This document shows, piece by piece, positions 1-7,956 of a stretch of 64,000 bases of DNA. The notes under the pieces are model-generated. The model ran no database searches, was not told the origin of the DNA, and worked only from the letters and a program-made list of their open reading frames with translations. The first letter of the stretch is position 1; each line of letters starts with the position of its first letter. Source of the stretch: Streptomyces zaomyceticus (GTDB taxonomy: Bacteria; Actinomycetota; Actinomycetes; Streptomycetales; Streptomycetaceae); the NCBI RefSeq assembly GCF_014656215.1, contig NZ_BNBZ01000011.1:184105-248104 (forward strand), written 5' to 3'. Position numbers and translations under genes: made by a program.

Positions 1-61
1 CCGGCCTCCCGGCGCAACGAGGTGACCCGAAGCAGGCTCTTCCGTACCGGGGGCCCCATCA

Positions 62-131
62 CGTCCCGCCCCGCACCACCGTCCCTGCCGTACCGCACCA
101 CCGATCCCGTCCCGCCCCGCACCACCGTCCC
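62..131. repeat. Short direct repeat upstream of the response regulator
   Basis: A 24-base unit beginning CGTCCCGCCCCGCACCACCG occurs exactly at 62-85 and again at 108-131, with a degenerate partial copy between them. The period is 46 bases and the stretch is pyrimidine-rich on the plus strand. It lies between the window edge and the response regulator, so it could be the 3' end of an upstream gene or an intergenic repeat. No function can be assigned. Confidence 0.6.
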
Positions 132-205
132 CGCCCCGCCCCGTCCCCTCCCGTACTCTCTTGCTCCCGCCCGTACGGGCGACCGAAGAAGGAAGGCCCC
201 CCGCC

Positions 206-892
206 ATGACCCGGGTTCTCGTGGTCGACGACGAGCCGCAGATCGTCCGCGCGCTGGTGATCAACCTCAAGGCACGGAAGTACGAGGTCGACGCCGCGCC
301 CGACGGCGCCACCGCCCTCCGGCTCGCCGCCGAACGCCACCCGGACGTCGTCGTCCTCGACCTCGGCCTGCCCGACATGGACGGCGTCGAGGTCATCAAG
401 GGCCTGCGCGGCTGGACGCGCGTGCCCATCCTGGTCCTCTCGGCCCGGCAGGCCTCCGACGAGAAGGTCGAGGCGCTCGACGCGGGCGCCGACGACTACG
501 TCACCAAGCCCTTCGGCATGGACGAACTGCTCGCCCGGCTGCGCGCCGCGGTCCGCCGCGCCGAACCCGTCGGCGGAGCCGAGGACGGGGTCGTGGTCGT
601 CGAGACCGCGGGCTTCACCGTCGACCTCGCGGCGAAGAAGGTCCACCGCGACGGCCGCGACGTCCGGCTCACCCCCACCGAGTGGCACCTCCTCGAAGTC
701 CTGGTCCGCAACAGCGGCCGCCTGGTCAGCCAGAAGCAGCTGCTCCAGGAGGTCTGGGGACCCTCGTACGGCACGGAGACCAACTACCTGCGGGTGTACA
801 TGGCGCAGCTGCGGCGCAAGCTGGAGGCCGACCCGTCGCATCCCCGCCACTTCGTCACCGAACCGGGCATGGGCTACCGCTTCGAACGGTGA
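206..892 (+). CDS. kdpE: KdpE-like OmpR-family response regulator
   Basis: This DNA-binding response regulator, in the KdpDE system, activates the high-affinity K+ ATPase kdp genes. The N-terminal receiver domain (about residues 1-118) shows the acidic pair in VVDDEPQ, the phospho-acceptor Asp in VVLDLGLPD, the switch Ser/Thr in LVLSARQ and the Lys in DYVTKPFG. The C-terminal winged helix (about 130-228) has LTPTEWHLLEVL and ends RHFVTEPGMGYRFER, the usual OmpR/KdpE ending. The chosen ATG has AAGGAAGG nine bases upstream. An upstream in-frame ATG at 161 would add residues unlike the family. The partner sensor kinase would lie left of the window. The K+-specific assignment rests on resemblance to KdpE and on the TrkA and KimA-like neighbours. 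Confidence 0.85.
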   Translation: MTRVLVVDDEPQIVRALVINLKARKYEVDAAPDGATALRLAAERHPDVVVLDLGLPDMDGVEVIKGLRGWTRVPILVLSARQASDEKVEALDAGADDYVTKPFGMDELLARLRAAVRRAEPVGGAEDGVVVVETAGFTVDLAAKKVHRDGRDVRLTPTEWHLLEVLVRNSGRLVSQKQLLQEVWGPSYGTETNYLRVYMAQLRRKLEADPSHPRHFVTEPGMGYRFER

Positions 893-950
893 GCGGACGC
901 GGGGTCCGGTGGCCGGTCTCGGTGACAGCGGTGGCCGGTACGCTTTCTGT

Positions 951-1349
951 ATGAGTGCTGCACCGCGTACAGAGAAGCCGGCCGGTCGGTTCCGCCGGAT
1001 GCTCGACCGGCTCTCCTCCTCCCCGGAGGACCTGGAGTCCGAGGAGCTCCAGGAGGACGCCGAAGCGTCGGGGTGCACCCGTATCTGCGACTGCTCCGAC
1101 CGCCAGATAGTCAAGGTGACTGGTACCTTGCGCACGGTCACTCTGCGTCCCCGGGCCGGTGTGCCCGCGCTGGAGGCCGAACTCTTCGACGGCACGGCAC
1201 CGCTCGACGTCGTGTGGCTCGGCCGGCGCTCCATCGTGGGCATCGAGCCGGGCCGCAAGCTGATCGCCTCCGGCCGGATCTCCATGAGCCACGGCCGGCG
1301 GGTCCTCTTCAACCCCAAATACGAGCTCCGACCGCTCGGACAGGAGTAG
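951..1349 (+). CDS. OB-fold nucleic-acid-binding protein
   Basis: A small protein of 132 residues with an acidic N-terminus (SSSPEDLESEELQED) followed by an OB-fold segment (about residues 45-130, from IVKVTGTLRTVTLRP to RVLFNPKYELRPLG). It is the actinobacterial OB-fold protein usually found beside DUF3159. Its ligand is unknown. The start is placed at the ATG before SAAPRT; the in-frame upstream ATG at 909 lies among unrelated residues. There is no Shine-Dalgarno, but TACGCT lies 6 bases before the ATG, so the message could be leaderless. DUF3159 follows after 3 bases, so the two are probably co-transcribed. Confidence 0.8.
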   Translation: MSAAPRTEKPAGRFRRMLDRLSSSPEDLESEELQEDAEASGCTRICDCSDRQIVKVTGTLRTVTLRPRAGVPALEAELFDGTAPLDVVWLGRRSIVGIEPGRKLIASGRISMSHGRRVLFNPKYELRPLGQE

Positions 1350-1352
1350 CCG

Positions 1353-2090
1353 GTGACGTCCCTCGACAAGCCGACCACCACGGACCAGGACGCCCAGGCC
1401 TCGAAGGAGGTCACCGAGGCCGCGCTGTTCGAGGCCTTCGGTGGTCTCCGAGGCATGATCGAGACGGTCCTCCCGGGGCTGCTGTTCGTCACGATCTTCA
1501 CGATCAACAAGGACCTGCACATCTCGGCGATCGCCGCGCTCGCGGTCTCGCTGGTCCTGGTCGCCGTCCGGCTGATCCGTCGGGACACCGTCAAGCACGC
1601 GTTCAGCGGTGTCTTCGGTGTCGCCTTCGGCGTGGTCTTCGCGATGATGACGGGCAACGCCAAGGACTTCTACCTGCCCGGGATGCTGTACACCCTGGGC
1701 CTCGCCCTCGCGTACCTCGTCACCGCGGCCGCCGGGGTCCCCCTGATCGGCCTGATCCTCGGTCCGGTCTTCAAGGAGAACCTCTCCTGGCGCACCCGCA
1801 ACCCCGGCCGGAAGAAGGCGTATACGAAGGCCAGCGTGGCCTGGGGCCTGATCCTGCTCGGCAAGTGCGCGATCCTCTTCCCGATGTACTGGTGGGCCGA
1901 CACGACCAAGTTCGGCTGGGTGCTCGTCGCGCTGAAGATCCCGCCGTTCCTGCTCGCGGTCTACCTCACCTGGGTGTTCCTCGCGAAGGCTCCGCCGCCG
2001 ATCGACGTCTTCGCCGAGATGGAGGCCGAGGAGCGCGCCGAGAAGGAGCGCAAGGCGGCCGCCGCCGCGCAGAGCCACCCCGAGGTGTGA
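1353..2090 (+). CDS. DUF3159 family integral membrane protein
   Basis: A 245-residue membrane protein with a GTG start 3 bases after the OB-fold gene. It has about five to six hydrophobic segments (for example around residues 35-50, 60-75, 90-105, 120-140, 165-185 and 195-215), a charged Thr/Asp-rich N-terminus and an Ala/Glu/Lys-rich C-terminal tail. The segment beginning FEAFGGLRGMIETVLPG is typical of DUF3159. The function is unknown. Family members are actinobacterial and conserved beside OB-fold and TrkA genes, so a role in membrane or ion homeostasis is possible but not shown. Confidence 0.85.
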   Translation: MTSLDKPTTTDQDAQASKEVTEAALFEAFGGLRGMIETVLPGLLFVTIFTINKDLHISAIAALAVSLVLVAVRLIRRDTVKHAFSGVFGVAFGVVFAMMTGNAKDFYLPGMLYTLGLALAYLVTAAAGVPLIGLILGPVFKENLSWRTRNPGRKKAYTKASVAWGLILLGKCAILFPMYWWADTTKFGWVLVALKIPPFLLAVYLTWVFLAKAPPPIDVFAEMEAEERAEKERKAAAAAQSHPEV

Positions 2091-2211
2091 GGCCCACGGG
2101 CGGAGGCGCTCGGACCGGGCCCCTCGGACCCTGAGGGGCCCGAGAGGCCCAGGGCCGCGCCCGCGCCCGCGGCCGAGCCCGCGCCCGCGGCCTTCGGACG
2201 GCACGACGGAG

Positions 2212-2242
2212 GGGCCCGGACCTGACGAACAGGTCCGGGCCC
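2212..2242. terminator. Bidirectional terminator hairpin
   Basis: A perfect 13-bp stem, GGGCCCGGACCTG at 2212-2224 pairing with CAGGTCCGGGCCC at 2230-2242, around the loop ACGAA. It lies between the convergent DUF3159 and TrkA genes and can serve both strands. Confidence 0.85.
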
Positions 2243-2261
2243 TTCCGCGTACCACGCGTGA

Positions 2262-2939
2262 TCAGGACTCGGTGGGCTCGCGGCGGACCTGCAGCAGGTC
2301 CTCCAGCTGCTCCTCGCGGGCCTGCGCGGCCACGAACAGCAGCTCGTCGCCCGCCTCCAGCGTCTCCTCGGGGCTCGGCGTCAGCACCCGCGAACCGCGG
2401 ATGATCGTCACCAGCGAGGTGTCCTGCGGCCAGTCCACGTCCCCGACCGAGGTGCCGGCCACCGCCGACTCCGGCGGCAGCGTCAGCTCGACCAGGTTCG
2501 CGTCGCCGTGGCTGAAGCGGAGCAGCCGGACGAGGTCGCCGACGCTCACCGCCTCCTCCACCAGGGCCGACATCAGACGCGGCGTCGAGACGGCCACGTC
2601 CACGCCCCAGGCCTCGTTGAACAGCCACTCGTTCTTCGGGTTGTTCACCCGGGCGACGACCCGCGGGACGCCGTACTCGGTCTTGGCGAGCAGCGAGACG
2701 ACCAGGTTCACCTTGTCGTCGCCGGTCGCCGCGATCACCACGTTGCAGCGCTGGAGCGCCGCCTCGTCGAGCGAGGTGATCTCACAGGCGTCGGCCAGCA
2801 GCCACTCCGCCTGCGGTACCCGCTCCACCGAGATGGCGGTCGGCGCCTTGTCGATGAGCAGGACCTCGTGCCCGTTCTCCAGGAGCTCGCCCGCGATGGA
2901 ACGGCCCACCGCACCCGCGCCCGCAATAGCGACACGCAT
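2262..2939 (-). CDS. trkA: TrkA-family RCK protein (downstream copy)
   Basis: A cytoplasmic gating subunit of K+ transport systems. The N-terminal Rossmann fold binds nucleotide (MRVAIAGAGAVGRSIAGEL, glycine motif GAGAVG, acidic strand-2 end LLIDKAP). A C-terminal RCK_C/TrkA_C domain covers about residues 140-220 (SAVAGTSVGDVDWP through GDELLFVAA). Total length is 225 residues, the normal single-RCK size. It follows its paralogue with a one-base TGATG overlap, indicating translational coupling. The pair may form hetero-oligomers, as duplicated TrkA subunits do. No Trk/Ktr membrane subunit is visible; the divergent KimA-like permease is the nearest candidate partner. Confidence 0.88.
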   Translation of the reverse strand: MRVAIAGAGAVGRSIAGELLENGHEVLLIDKAPTAISVERVPQAEWLLADACEITSLDEAALQRCNVVIAATGDDKVNLVVSLLAKTEYGVPRVVARVNNPKNEWLFNEAWGVDVAVSTPRLMSALVEEAVSVGDLVRLLRFSHGDANLVELTLPPESAVAGTSVGDVDWPQDTSLVTIIRGSRVLTPSPEETLEAGDELLFVAAQAREEQLEDLLQVRREPTES

Positions 2940-3607
2940 CAGTGACCGCCCTCCTCGGGACCCTCGGCGAAGGCCTCCTCGACCTTCGCGATCTCGTCCG
3001 TACGCATCATCACGTGCACCAGGTCACCTTCCTGGAGCACCGTCTGCGAGGTGGGCAGAATCGCCTCGCCCAGCCGGGTGAGGAACGCGACGCGGACGCC
3101 GGTCTCCTCCTGGAGCCGGCTCACCTTGTGACCGATCCAGGCGGGGGTGGTGTGCACCTCCGCGAGCTGCACGCCGCCGCTCGGGTCCCGCCACAGCGGC
3201 TCCGCGCCGGAGGGCAGCAGCCGTCGCAGCATCTGGTCGGCGGTCCAGCGGACCGTCGCGACCGTCGGGATGCCGAGACGCTGGTAGACCTCGGCACGAC
3301 GCGGGTCGTAGATCCGCGCCGCCACGTTCTCGATGCCGAACATCTCACGCGCGACCCGCGCGGCGATGATGTTCGAGTTGTCGCCGCTGCTCACCGCGGC
3401 GAAGGCGCCCGCGTCCTCGATGCCGGCCTCGCGCAGCGTGTCCTGGTCGAAGCCCACGCCCGTGACGCGCCGACCGCCGAAACCCGACCCCAGACGACGG
3501 AAAGCCGTCGGGTCCTGGTCCACGACCGCGACGGTGTGCCCCTGCTGCTCCAGGGTCTGCGCGAGAGCGGCTCCCACTCGCCCGCAGCCCATGATGACGA
3601 TGTGCAC
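2939..3607 (-). CDS. trkA: TrkA-family RCK protein (upstream copy)
   Basis: The first gene of the TrkA pair, 222 residues. The N-terminus MHIVIMGCGRVGAALAQ gives the Rossmann glycine motif (GCGRVG) and VAVVDQDPTAFRRL supplies the ribose-binding acidic residue. The C-terminal RCK_C segment runs from about residue 135 (HKVSRLQEETGVRVAFL) to the end. The C-terminal tail is acidic (EEAFAEGPEEGGH). The gene is divergent from the permease across a 234-base spacer, so one regulatory region could control both. Specificity (K+ or cyclic-di-AMP binding in RCK_C) cannot be read from sequence alone. Confidence 0.88.
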   Translation of the reverse strand: MHIVIMGCGRVGAALAQTLEQQGHTVAVVDQDPTAFRRLGSGFGGRRVTGVGFDQDTLREAGIEDAGAFAAVSSGDNSNIIAARVAREMFGIENVAARIYDPRRAEVYQRLGIPTVATVRWTADQMLRRLLPSGAEPLWRDPSGGVQLAEVHTTPAWIGHKVSRLQEETGVRVAFLTRLGEAILPTSQTVLQEGDLVHVMMRTDEIAKVEEAFAEGPEEGGH

Positions 3608-3828
3608 GTCCCCTTACCCCGCACTCCTGATCGCCTTACTGACCTGCGAAAACACCCTGCTCACAACTTTCCTCACCCGATGCGCCCGGGTCGCGGCGGG
3701 CAACACCCTGCCGGGTCACCCGGTCCGAGCTTATGCGGCAACGCTGGCCGGGACCGCATCCGAGGTGGTACTCAGGGAGATTCGGTGCCGATCGGGGGTG
3801 CCGGTGCGCGTGGCTCTTTTCGAACGCT

Positions 3829-3842
3829 TACGATCCTCTCCG
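3829..3842 (+). promoter_or_regulatory. Putative -10 box for a leaderless KimA-like permease message
   Basis: TACGAT at 3829-3834 lies 7 bases before the GTG at 3842, so a typical start point would fall on or next to the start codon. No Shine-Dalgarno is visible upstream of the GTG. No convincing -35 is seen. The rest of the spacer 3608-3828 holds no recognisable riboswitch or gene. Confidence 0.4.
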
Positions 3843-5893
3843 TGTCCAAACTGACCGACCTTCCCAAACGGATCCTGATCGGGCGGGCCCTGCGCAGCGA
3901 CAAGCTCGGAGAGACCCTCCTCTCCAAGCGGATCGCTCTCCCCGTCTTCGCCTCCGACCCGCTGTCCTCGGTGGCGTACGCACCCGGCGAGGTGCTGCTC
4001 GTTCTCTCCGTGGCCGGTCTGTCGGCCTACCACTTCAGCCCATGGATCGCCCTCGCGGTCGTCGTCCTGATGTTCACGGTCGTCGCCTCGTACCGGCAGA
4101 ACGTCCACGCGTACCCGAGCGGCGGCGGCGACTACGAGGTCGCCAACACCAACCTCGGGCCGAAGGCCGGACTGACCGTCGCGAGCGCCCTGCTCGTCGA
4201 CTACGTCCTGACCGTCGCCGTGTCGATCTCCTCCGGCATCGAGAACCTCGGCTCGGCGATCCCCTTCGTCGTCGAGCACAAGGTGGCCTGCGCGGTCGGC
4301 GTGATCGTGCTGCTGACCGTGATGAACCTGCGCGGCGTGAAGGAGTCCGGCTCGCTCTTCGCGATCCCGACGTACGTCTTCGTCGCCGGTGTGTTCATCA
4401 TGATCGCCTGGGGCGCGTACAAGGGGATCGTCCTCGACGAGACCATGAAGGCTCCCACCGCCGACTACGAGATCAAGCCCGAGCACCAGGGCCTCGCCGG
4501 CTTCGCGCTCGTCTTCCTGCTGCTGCGCGCGTTCTCCTCGGGCTGTGCCGCGCTCACCGGTGTCGAGGCCATCTCCAACGGTGTCCCCGCCTTCCGCAAG
4601 CCGAAGTCCAAGAACGCCGCCACCACGCTCGCCCTGATGGGCGGCCTGGCCGTCACCATGTTCTGCGGCATCATCTTCCTCGCCATGGCCACCGACGTCC
4701 GGATGGCCGAGAAGCCCGCCGAGGACCTCCTCGTCAACGGCGTCCCGGTCGGCCCGAGCTACGTCCAGGACCCGGTGATCTCGCAGGTCGCGGCCGCCGT
4801 CTTCGGCGACGGAACGTTCTTCTTCGTCCTGCTCGCCGCCGCCACCGCGCTCGTCCTCTTCCTCGCCGCCAACACCGCGTACAACGGCTTCCCGCTCCTC
4901 GGCTCGATCCTCGCCCAGGACCGGTACCTGCCCCGCCAGCTGCACACCCGCGGCGACCGCCTCACCTTCTCCAACGGCATCGTGCTCCTGGCGGGCGCCG
5001 CAGCCCTCCTCGTCTGGGTCTACGGAGCCGACTCGACCCGGCTGATCCAGCTGTACATCGTCGGTGTCTTCGTCTCCTTCACCCTCAGCCAGATCGGCAT
5101 GGTCCGGCACTGGAACCGGCACCTGAAGACCGAGCGGGACCCGGCCAAGCGCCGCCACATGATCCGCTCCCGCGCGATCAACGCCTTCGGCGCCTTCTTC
5201 ACCGGCCTGGTCCTCGTCGTCGTCCTCGCCACCAAGTTCACCCACGGCGCCTGGGTCGCCCTGCTCGGCATGGTGATCTTCTACGGGACGATGACCGCGA
5301 TCCGCAGGCACTACGACTCCGTCGCCGCCGAGATCGCCGCCGCCGAGGAACGCCCCGACGAGTACGTGCGCCCCTCCCGGGTCCGCTCCATCGTCCTCGT
5401 CTCCAAGCTCCACAAGCCGACCCTGCGCGCCCTGGCCTACGCCAAGCTCATGCACGCCCACGAGCTGGAGGCGCTGACCGTCAACGTCGACCCGGTCGAG
5501 ACGAAGGCGCTCAGGGAGGAGTGGGAGCGGCGCGGCATCAACGTCCCGCTCAAGATCCTCGACTCGCCGTACCGCGAGATCACCCGACCGGTGATCGAGT
5601 ACGTCAAGAACATCCGCCGGGAGAGCCCGCGCGACGCCGTCTCCGTCTACATCCCGGAGTACGTCGTCGGTCACTGGTACGAGCACCTGCTCCACAACCA
5701 GTCCGCACTGCGCCTCAAGGGCAGGCTGCTCTTCACCCCCGGCGTCATGGTGACCTCCGTCCCGTACCAGCTCCAGTCCTCCGAGGCCGCGAAGAAGCGG
5801 GCCCGCAAGCGCCAGGACTGGAACGCGCCGGGCTCCGTCCGCCGCGGCCCGGTGGAGAAGCGCCAGAAGGAACCGACCTCAAAGAGCAACTAG
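3842..5893 (+). CDS. APC-superfamily permease, KimA-like potassium importer
   Basis: A 683-residue permease with twelve predicted membrane helices between about residues 30 and 480, followed by a roughly 200-residue cytoplasmic domain. Helix 1 has ALPVFASDPLSSVAYAPGE and the next loop SYRQNVHAYPSGGGDYEVA. Both closely resemble KimA (YdaO), the cyclic-di-AMP-controlled H+/K+ symporter of Bacillus. The C-terminal part (from RVRSIVLVSKLHKPTLRAL) resembles the KimA dimerisation domain. The start is set at the GTG before SKLTDLPKR; about 300 codons of upstream open frame lack family features. TrkA genes on one side and kdpE nearby support K+ uptake. Amino-acid transport is the alternative, since many homologues are simply called APC permeases. 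Confidence 0.82.
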   Translation: MSKLTDLPKRILIGRALRSDKLGETLLSKRIALPVFASDPLSSVAYAPGEVLLVLSVAGLSAYHFSPWIALAVVVLMFTVVASYRQNVHAYPSGGGDYEVANTNLGPKAGLTVASALLVDYVLTVAVSISSGIENLGSAIPFVVEHKVACAVGVIVLLTVMNLRGVKESGSLFAIPTYVFVAGVFIMIAWGAYKGIVLDETMKAPTADYEIKPEHQGLAGFALVFLLLRAFSSGCAALTGVEAISNGVPAFRKPKSKNAATTLALMGGLAVTMFCGIIFLAMATDVRMAEKPAEDLLVNGVPVGPSYVQDPVISQVAAAVFGDGTFFFVLLAAATALVLFLAANTAYNGFPLLGSILAQDRYLPRQLHTRGDRLTFSNGIVLLAGAAALLVWVYGADSTRLIQLYIVGVFVSFTLSQIGMVRHWNRHLKTERDPAKRRHMIRSRAINAFGAFFTGLVLVVVLATKFTHGAWVALLGMVIFYGTMTAIRRHYDSVAAEIAAAEERPDEYVRPSRVRSIVLVSKLHKPTLRALAYAKLMHAHELEALTVNVDPVETKALREEWERRGINVPLKILDSPYREITRPVIEYVKNIRRESPRDAVSVYIPEYVVGHWYEHLLHNQSALRLKGRLLFTPGVMVTSVPYQLQSSEAAKKRARKRQDWNAPGSVRRGPVEKRQKEPTSKSN

Positions 5894-5897
5894 ACTG

Positions 5898-5925
5898 GTG
5901 GGCTGCCGTCCGAACGGCAGCCCAC
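5898..5925. terminator. Terminator after the permease
   Basis: A perfect 12-bp stem, GTGGGCTGCCGT at 5898-5909 with ACGGCAGCCCAC at 5914-5925, loop CCGA, starting 5 bases after the permease stop codon. Confidence 0.8.
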
Positions 5926-5965
5926 GGTCACTTCCCCCGTTCCTCCCCCTTGGAGTCTCCCCGCC

Positions 5966-7294
5966 ATGCAGAACACCCCTGTTTCGTCGTTGGTCGGGGA
6001 AGAGTACGAGGTCGAGGTCGGTCCGGTCGCCCACGGCGGCCACTGCATCGCGCGGACCGAAGCGGGCCGCGTCCTCTTCGTCCGCCACGCGCTGCCCGGC
6101 GAGAAGGTCGTCGCCCGCGTCACCGAGGGTGAGGAGACCTCCCGCTTCCTGCGGGCGGACGCGATCACGATCCTCGACCCGTCCAAGGACCGGGTCGAGG
6201 CTCCCTGCCCCTTCGCGGGCCCGGGCAAGTGCGGCGGCTGCGACTGGCAGCACGCCAAGCCCGGCGCCCAGCGCCGCCTCAAGGGCGAGGTCATCGCCGA
6301 GCAGCTCCTGCGGCTCGCCGGACTGACCCCCGAGGAGGCCGGCTGGGACGGCACGGTCATGCCCGCCGAGGGCGACAAGCTCCCGCCGGGCGAGGTCCCG
6401 AAGTGGCGCACCCGCGTCCAGTACACGATCGACGCGGACGGCCACGCGGGCCTGCGCAAGCACCGCTCGCACGAGGTCGAGGTCATCGACCACTGCATGA
6501 TCGCCGCCGAGGGCGTCTCGGAACTGGGCATCGAGAAGCGCGACTGGGAGAACATGGCCTCGGTCGAGGCCATCGCCGCCTCCGGCTCGCACGACCGCCA
6601 GGTCGTCCTGACCCCGAAGCCCGGCGGCCGCCTCCCGCTGGTGGAACTGGACAAGCCGGTCTCCGTCCTCCGCGTCGACGAGAAGGACGGCGGAGTCCAC
6701 CGCGTCCACGGCCGCGCCTTCGTCCGCGAGCGCGCCGACGAGCGCACCTACCGCGTCGGCAACGGCGGCTTCTGGCAGGTCCACCCGAAGGCCGCGCAGA
6801 CCCTGATGCTCGCCGTCATGCAGGGCCTGACCCCCCGCAAGGGCGAGACGGCCCTCGACCTCTACTGCGGCGTCGGCCTCTTCGCGGGCGCCCTCGCCGA
6901 CCGCGTCGGCGACCAGGGCGCGGTCCTCGGCATCGAGTCCGGCAAGCGCGCGGTGGAGGACGCCCGCCACAACCTCGCCGACTTCCCCCGCGTGCGCATC
7001 GAACAGGGCAAGGTCGAATCGGTCCTCCCGCGCACGGGCATCACGGAGGTCGACCTCATCGTCCTGGACCCCCCGCGCGCCGGCGCCGGCAAGCAGACGG
7101 TCCACCACCTCGCGGGCCTTGGCGCCCGCCGCATCGCCTACGTCGCCTGCGACCCGGCGGCCCTGGCCCGAGACATCGCCTACTTCGCGGACCGCGGCTA
7201 CAAGGTCCGCACACTGCGCGCCTTCGACCTGTTCCCGATGACGCACCACGTGGAGTGCGTGGCGATCCTGGAGCCGGTAAAGAAGGACGGCTGA
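5966..7294 (+). CDS. TRAM-domain RNA (uracil-5-)-methyltransferase, RlmD/TrmA family
   Basis: An S-adenosylmethionine-dependent m5U methyltransferase acting on rRNA or tRNA (COG2265). The N-terminal TRAM RNA-binding domain spans about residues 8-70. An iron-sulfur cysteine cluster follows (CPFAGPGKCGGCDWQH, about 77-92). The catalytic Rossmann domain has DLYCGVGLFAG, LDPPRAG and the nucleophilic Cys in AYVACDPAALARD. Length 442 is normal. The ATG has GGAG upstream. The extreme C-terminus (MTHHVECVAILEPVKKDG) is encoded partly by island DNA: a 31-bp repeat within it recurs at 44683, where a second, synonymously different copy of the ending survives. The gene therefore appears to have been the integration target and to have had its 3' end replaced without loss of function. 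Confidence 0.9.
   Translation: MQNTPVSSLVGEEYEVEVGPVAHGGHCIARTEAGRVLFVRHALPGEKVVARVTEGEETSRFLRADAITILDPSKDRVEAPCPFAGPGKCGGCDWQHAKPGAQRRLKGEVIAEQLLRLAGLTPEEAGWDGTVMPAEGDKLPPGEVPKWRTRVQYTIDADGHAGLRKHRSHEVEVIDHCMIAAEGVSELGIEKRDWENMASVEAIAASGSHDRQVVLTPKPGGRLPLVELDKPVSVLRVDEKDGGVHRVHGRAFVRERADERTYRVGNGGFWQVHPKAAQTLMLAVMQGLTPRKGETALDLYCGVGLFAGALADRVGDQGAVLGIESGKRAVEDARHNLADFPRVRIEQGKVESVLPRTGITEVDLIVLDPPRAGAGKQTVHHLAGLGARRIAYVACDPAALARDIAYFADRGYKVRTLRAFDLFPMTHHVECVAILEPVKKDG
7236..7266 (+). repeat. attL-like 31-bp direct repeat inside the methyltransferase gene
   Basis: 31 bases starting CGATGACGCACCACGTGGAG are identical to 44683-44713. To the right the two copies diverge by synonymous or near-synonymous changes until the stop codon. 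To the left they are unrelated beyond a couple of bases. This is the pattern left by site-specific integration into the 3' end of a coding gene. Confidence 0.85.
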
Positions 7295-7447
7295 CCTGGG
7301 GTTTCCTGGTCTTCGTGAGCTGCTCGACCTGTTTCCGGGCCAGCAACGCGTGAAGGCGCGTCGGTGCTGCTGAAGCAGCCTGACCTGCAGCTTCAGTACG
7401 GGACGTCGCGGTCCTAGCTAGCGGCATCAGGGCTCTCCTCGGGCTGC

Positions 7448-7467
7448 TGACGCTCAATTGACGCACG
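7448..7467 (+). repeat. Left subterminal element with paired TGACGC hexamers
   Basis: TGACGCTCAATTGACGCACG contains TGACGC twice at an 11-base period, about one helical turn. An almost identical element in the same orientation lies at 44578-44597, just inside the other end of the island (18 of 20 bases match). Position and design resemble arm-type binding sites of a tyrosine integrase or a directionality factor. That role is inference. Confidence 0.6.
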
Positions 7468-7484
7468 TTCTGAAGCCCCATCAC

Positions 7485-7553
7485 GTTGGCCCGGCCGCGT
7501 CCACGGACGCGACCGGGCCAACGGCTTGGTCGCCGACCCGCAAGCCGTTGGCC
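7485..7553. terminator. Two overlapping, mutually exclusive hairpins
   Basis: Hairpin 1 pairs GTTGGCCCGGCCGCGTCC (7485-7502) with GGACGCGACCGGGCCAAC (7505-7522), 17 of 18 positions. Hairpin 2 pairs GGCCAACGGCTTG (7516-7528) with CAAGCCGTTGGCC (7541-7553), 13 of 13. They share 7516-7522, so only one can form fully. The simplest reading is a terminator for transcription leaving the methyltransferase gene into the island. A structured recombination or attenuation element is possible. Confidence 0.55.
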
Positions 7554-7913
7554 CTATGACATCGCGAATGCCAAGCCTGACTTTTGGCCAATGACACTCA
7601 CTCGTTGCCCTGTGGCGCCCCAGTAGCGGTTCCTCAGCGTCACTGCCCGCGACAGGGTCGACGGAGCCCGTCGGGAACAGCGGTGGGCAGCTGGCGGCGG
7701 TCGCCCGGGAGTTTCCGGCCCGCGCATTCGGCGCCCCGAGAATGAGCTGACAGTTGCCAGCTCGAGATCTAGGGTCCATGACCCGTACTGCATGATCCAG
7801 CCATGATCGACGCAGTTCTCGCCGACAGCCGAGGTGTCGTTCTTCGGCAGGTCGGGCCTTACTAGGATTACTCCAACCGATCGCGGCCCGACGGGCTTCC
7901 TGAACAGGACATG

Positions 7914-7947
7914 CCCCCACCCGCACGAGTCACTCGTGCCCTGGGGG
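7914..7947 (+). promoter_or_regulatory. Shine-Dalgarno-sequestering hairpin, leader of nuclease-helicase A
   Basis: The inner stem GCACGAG (7923-7929)/CTCGTGC (7933-7939) is stacked below an outer stem CCCCCA (7914-7919)/TGGGGG (7942-7947). The TGGGGG strand is the only candidate ribosome-binding site for the GTG at 7957 (9-base spacing). The same two-stem design precedes the paralogue at 12413-12449, with a changed loop but preserved pairing. A translational on/off switch is the likely role. Confidence 0.65.
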
Positions 7948-7956
7948 AACCACCTC

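Larger units (their letters stand above)
7295..7956. other. Left non-coding end of the island
   Basis: 662 bases without a credible gene. The stretch contains the 20-bp TGACGC element (7448-7467), an isolated inverse hexamer GCGTCA (7637-7642), overlapping inverted repeats (7485-7553), a possible -10 box TAGGAT at 7863-7868, and the leader hairpin of the nuclease-helicase (7914-7947). A minus-strand open frame over 7554-8318 overlaps the N-terminus of the nuclease-helicase and has no family features. No integrase remnant was recognised. Confidence 0.6.

Noticed and set aside
3608..3841. Possible ydaO-type cyclic-di-AMP riboswitch before the KimA-like gene
   Set aside because: No conserved ydaO core could be recognised, and the likely start point is too close to the GTG for a leader.
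3731..5695. Long minus-strand open frame (654 codons) opposite the KimA-like permease
   Set aside because: It is a high-GC antisense shadow: Asp/Glu/Gly/Val-rich with no domain, while the plus strand encodes a clear permease.
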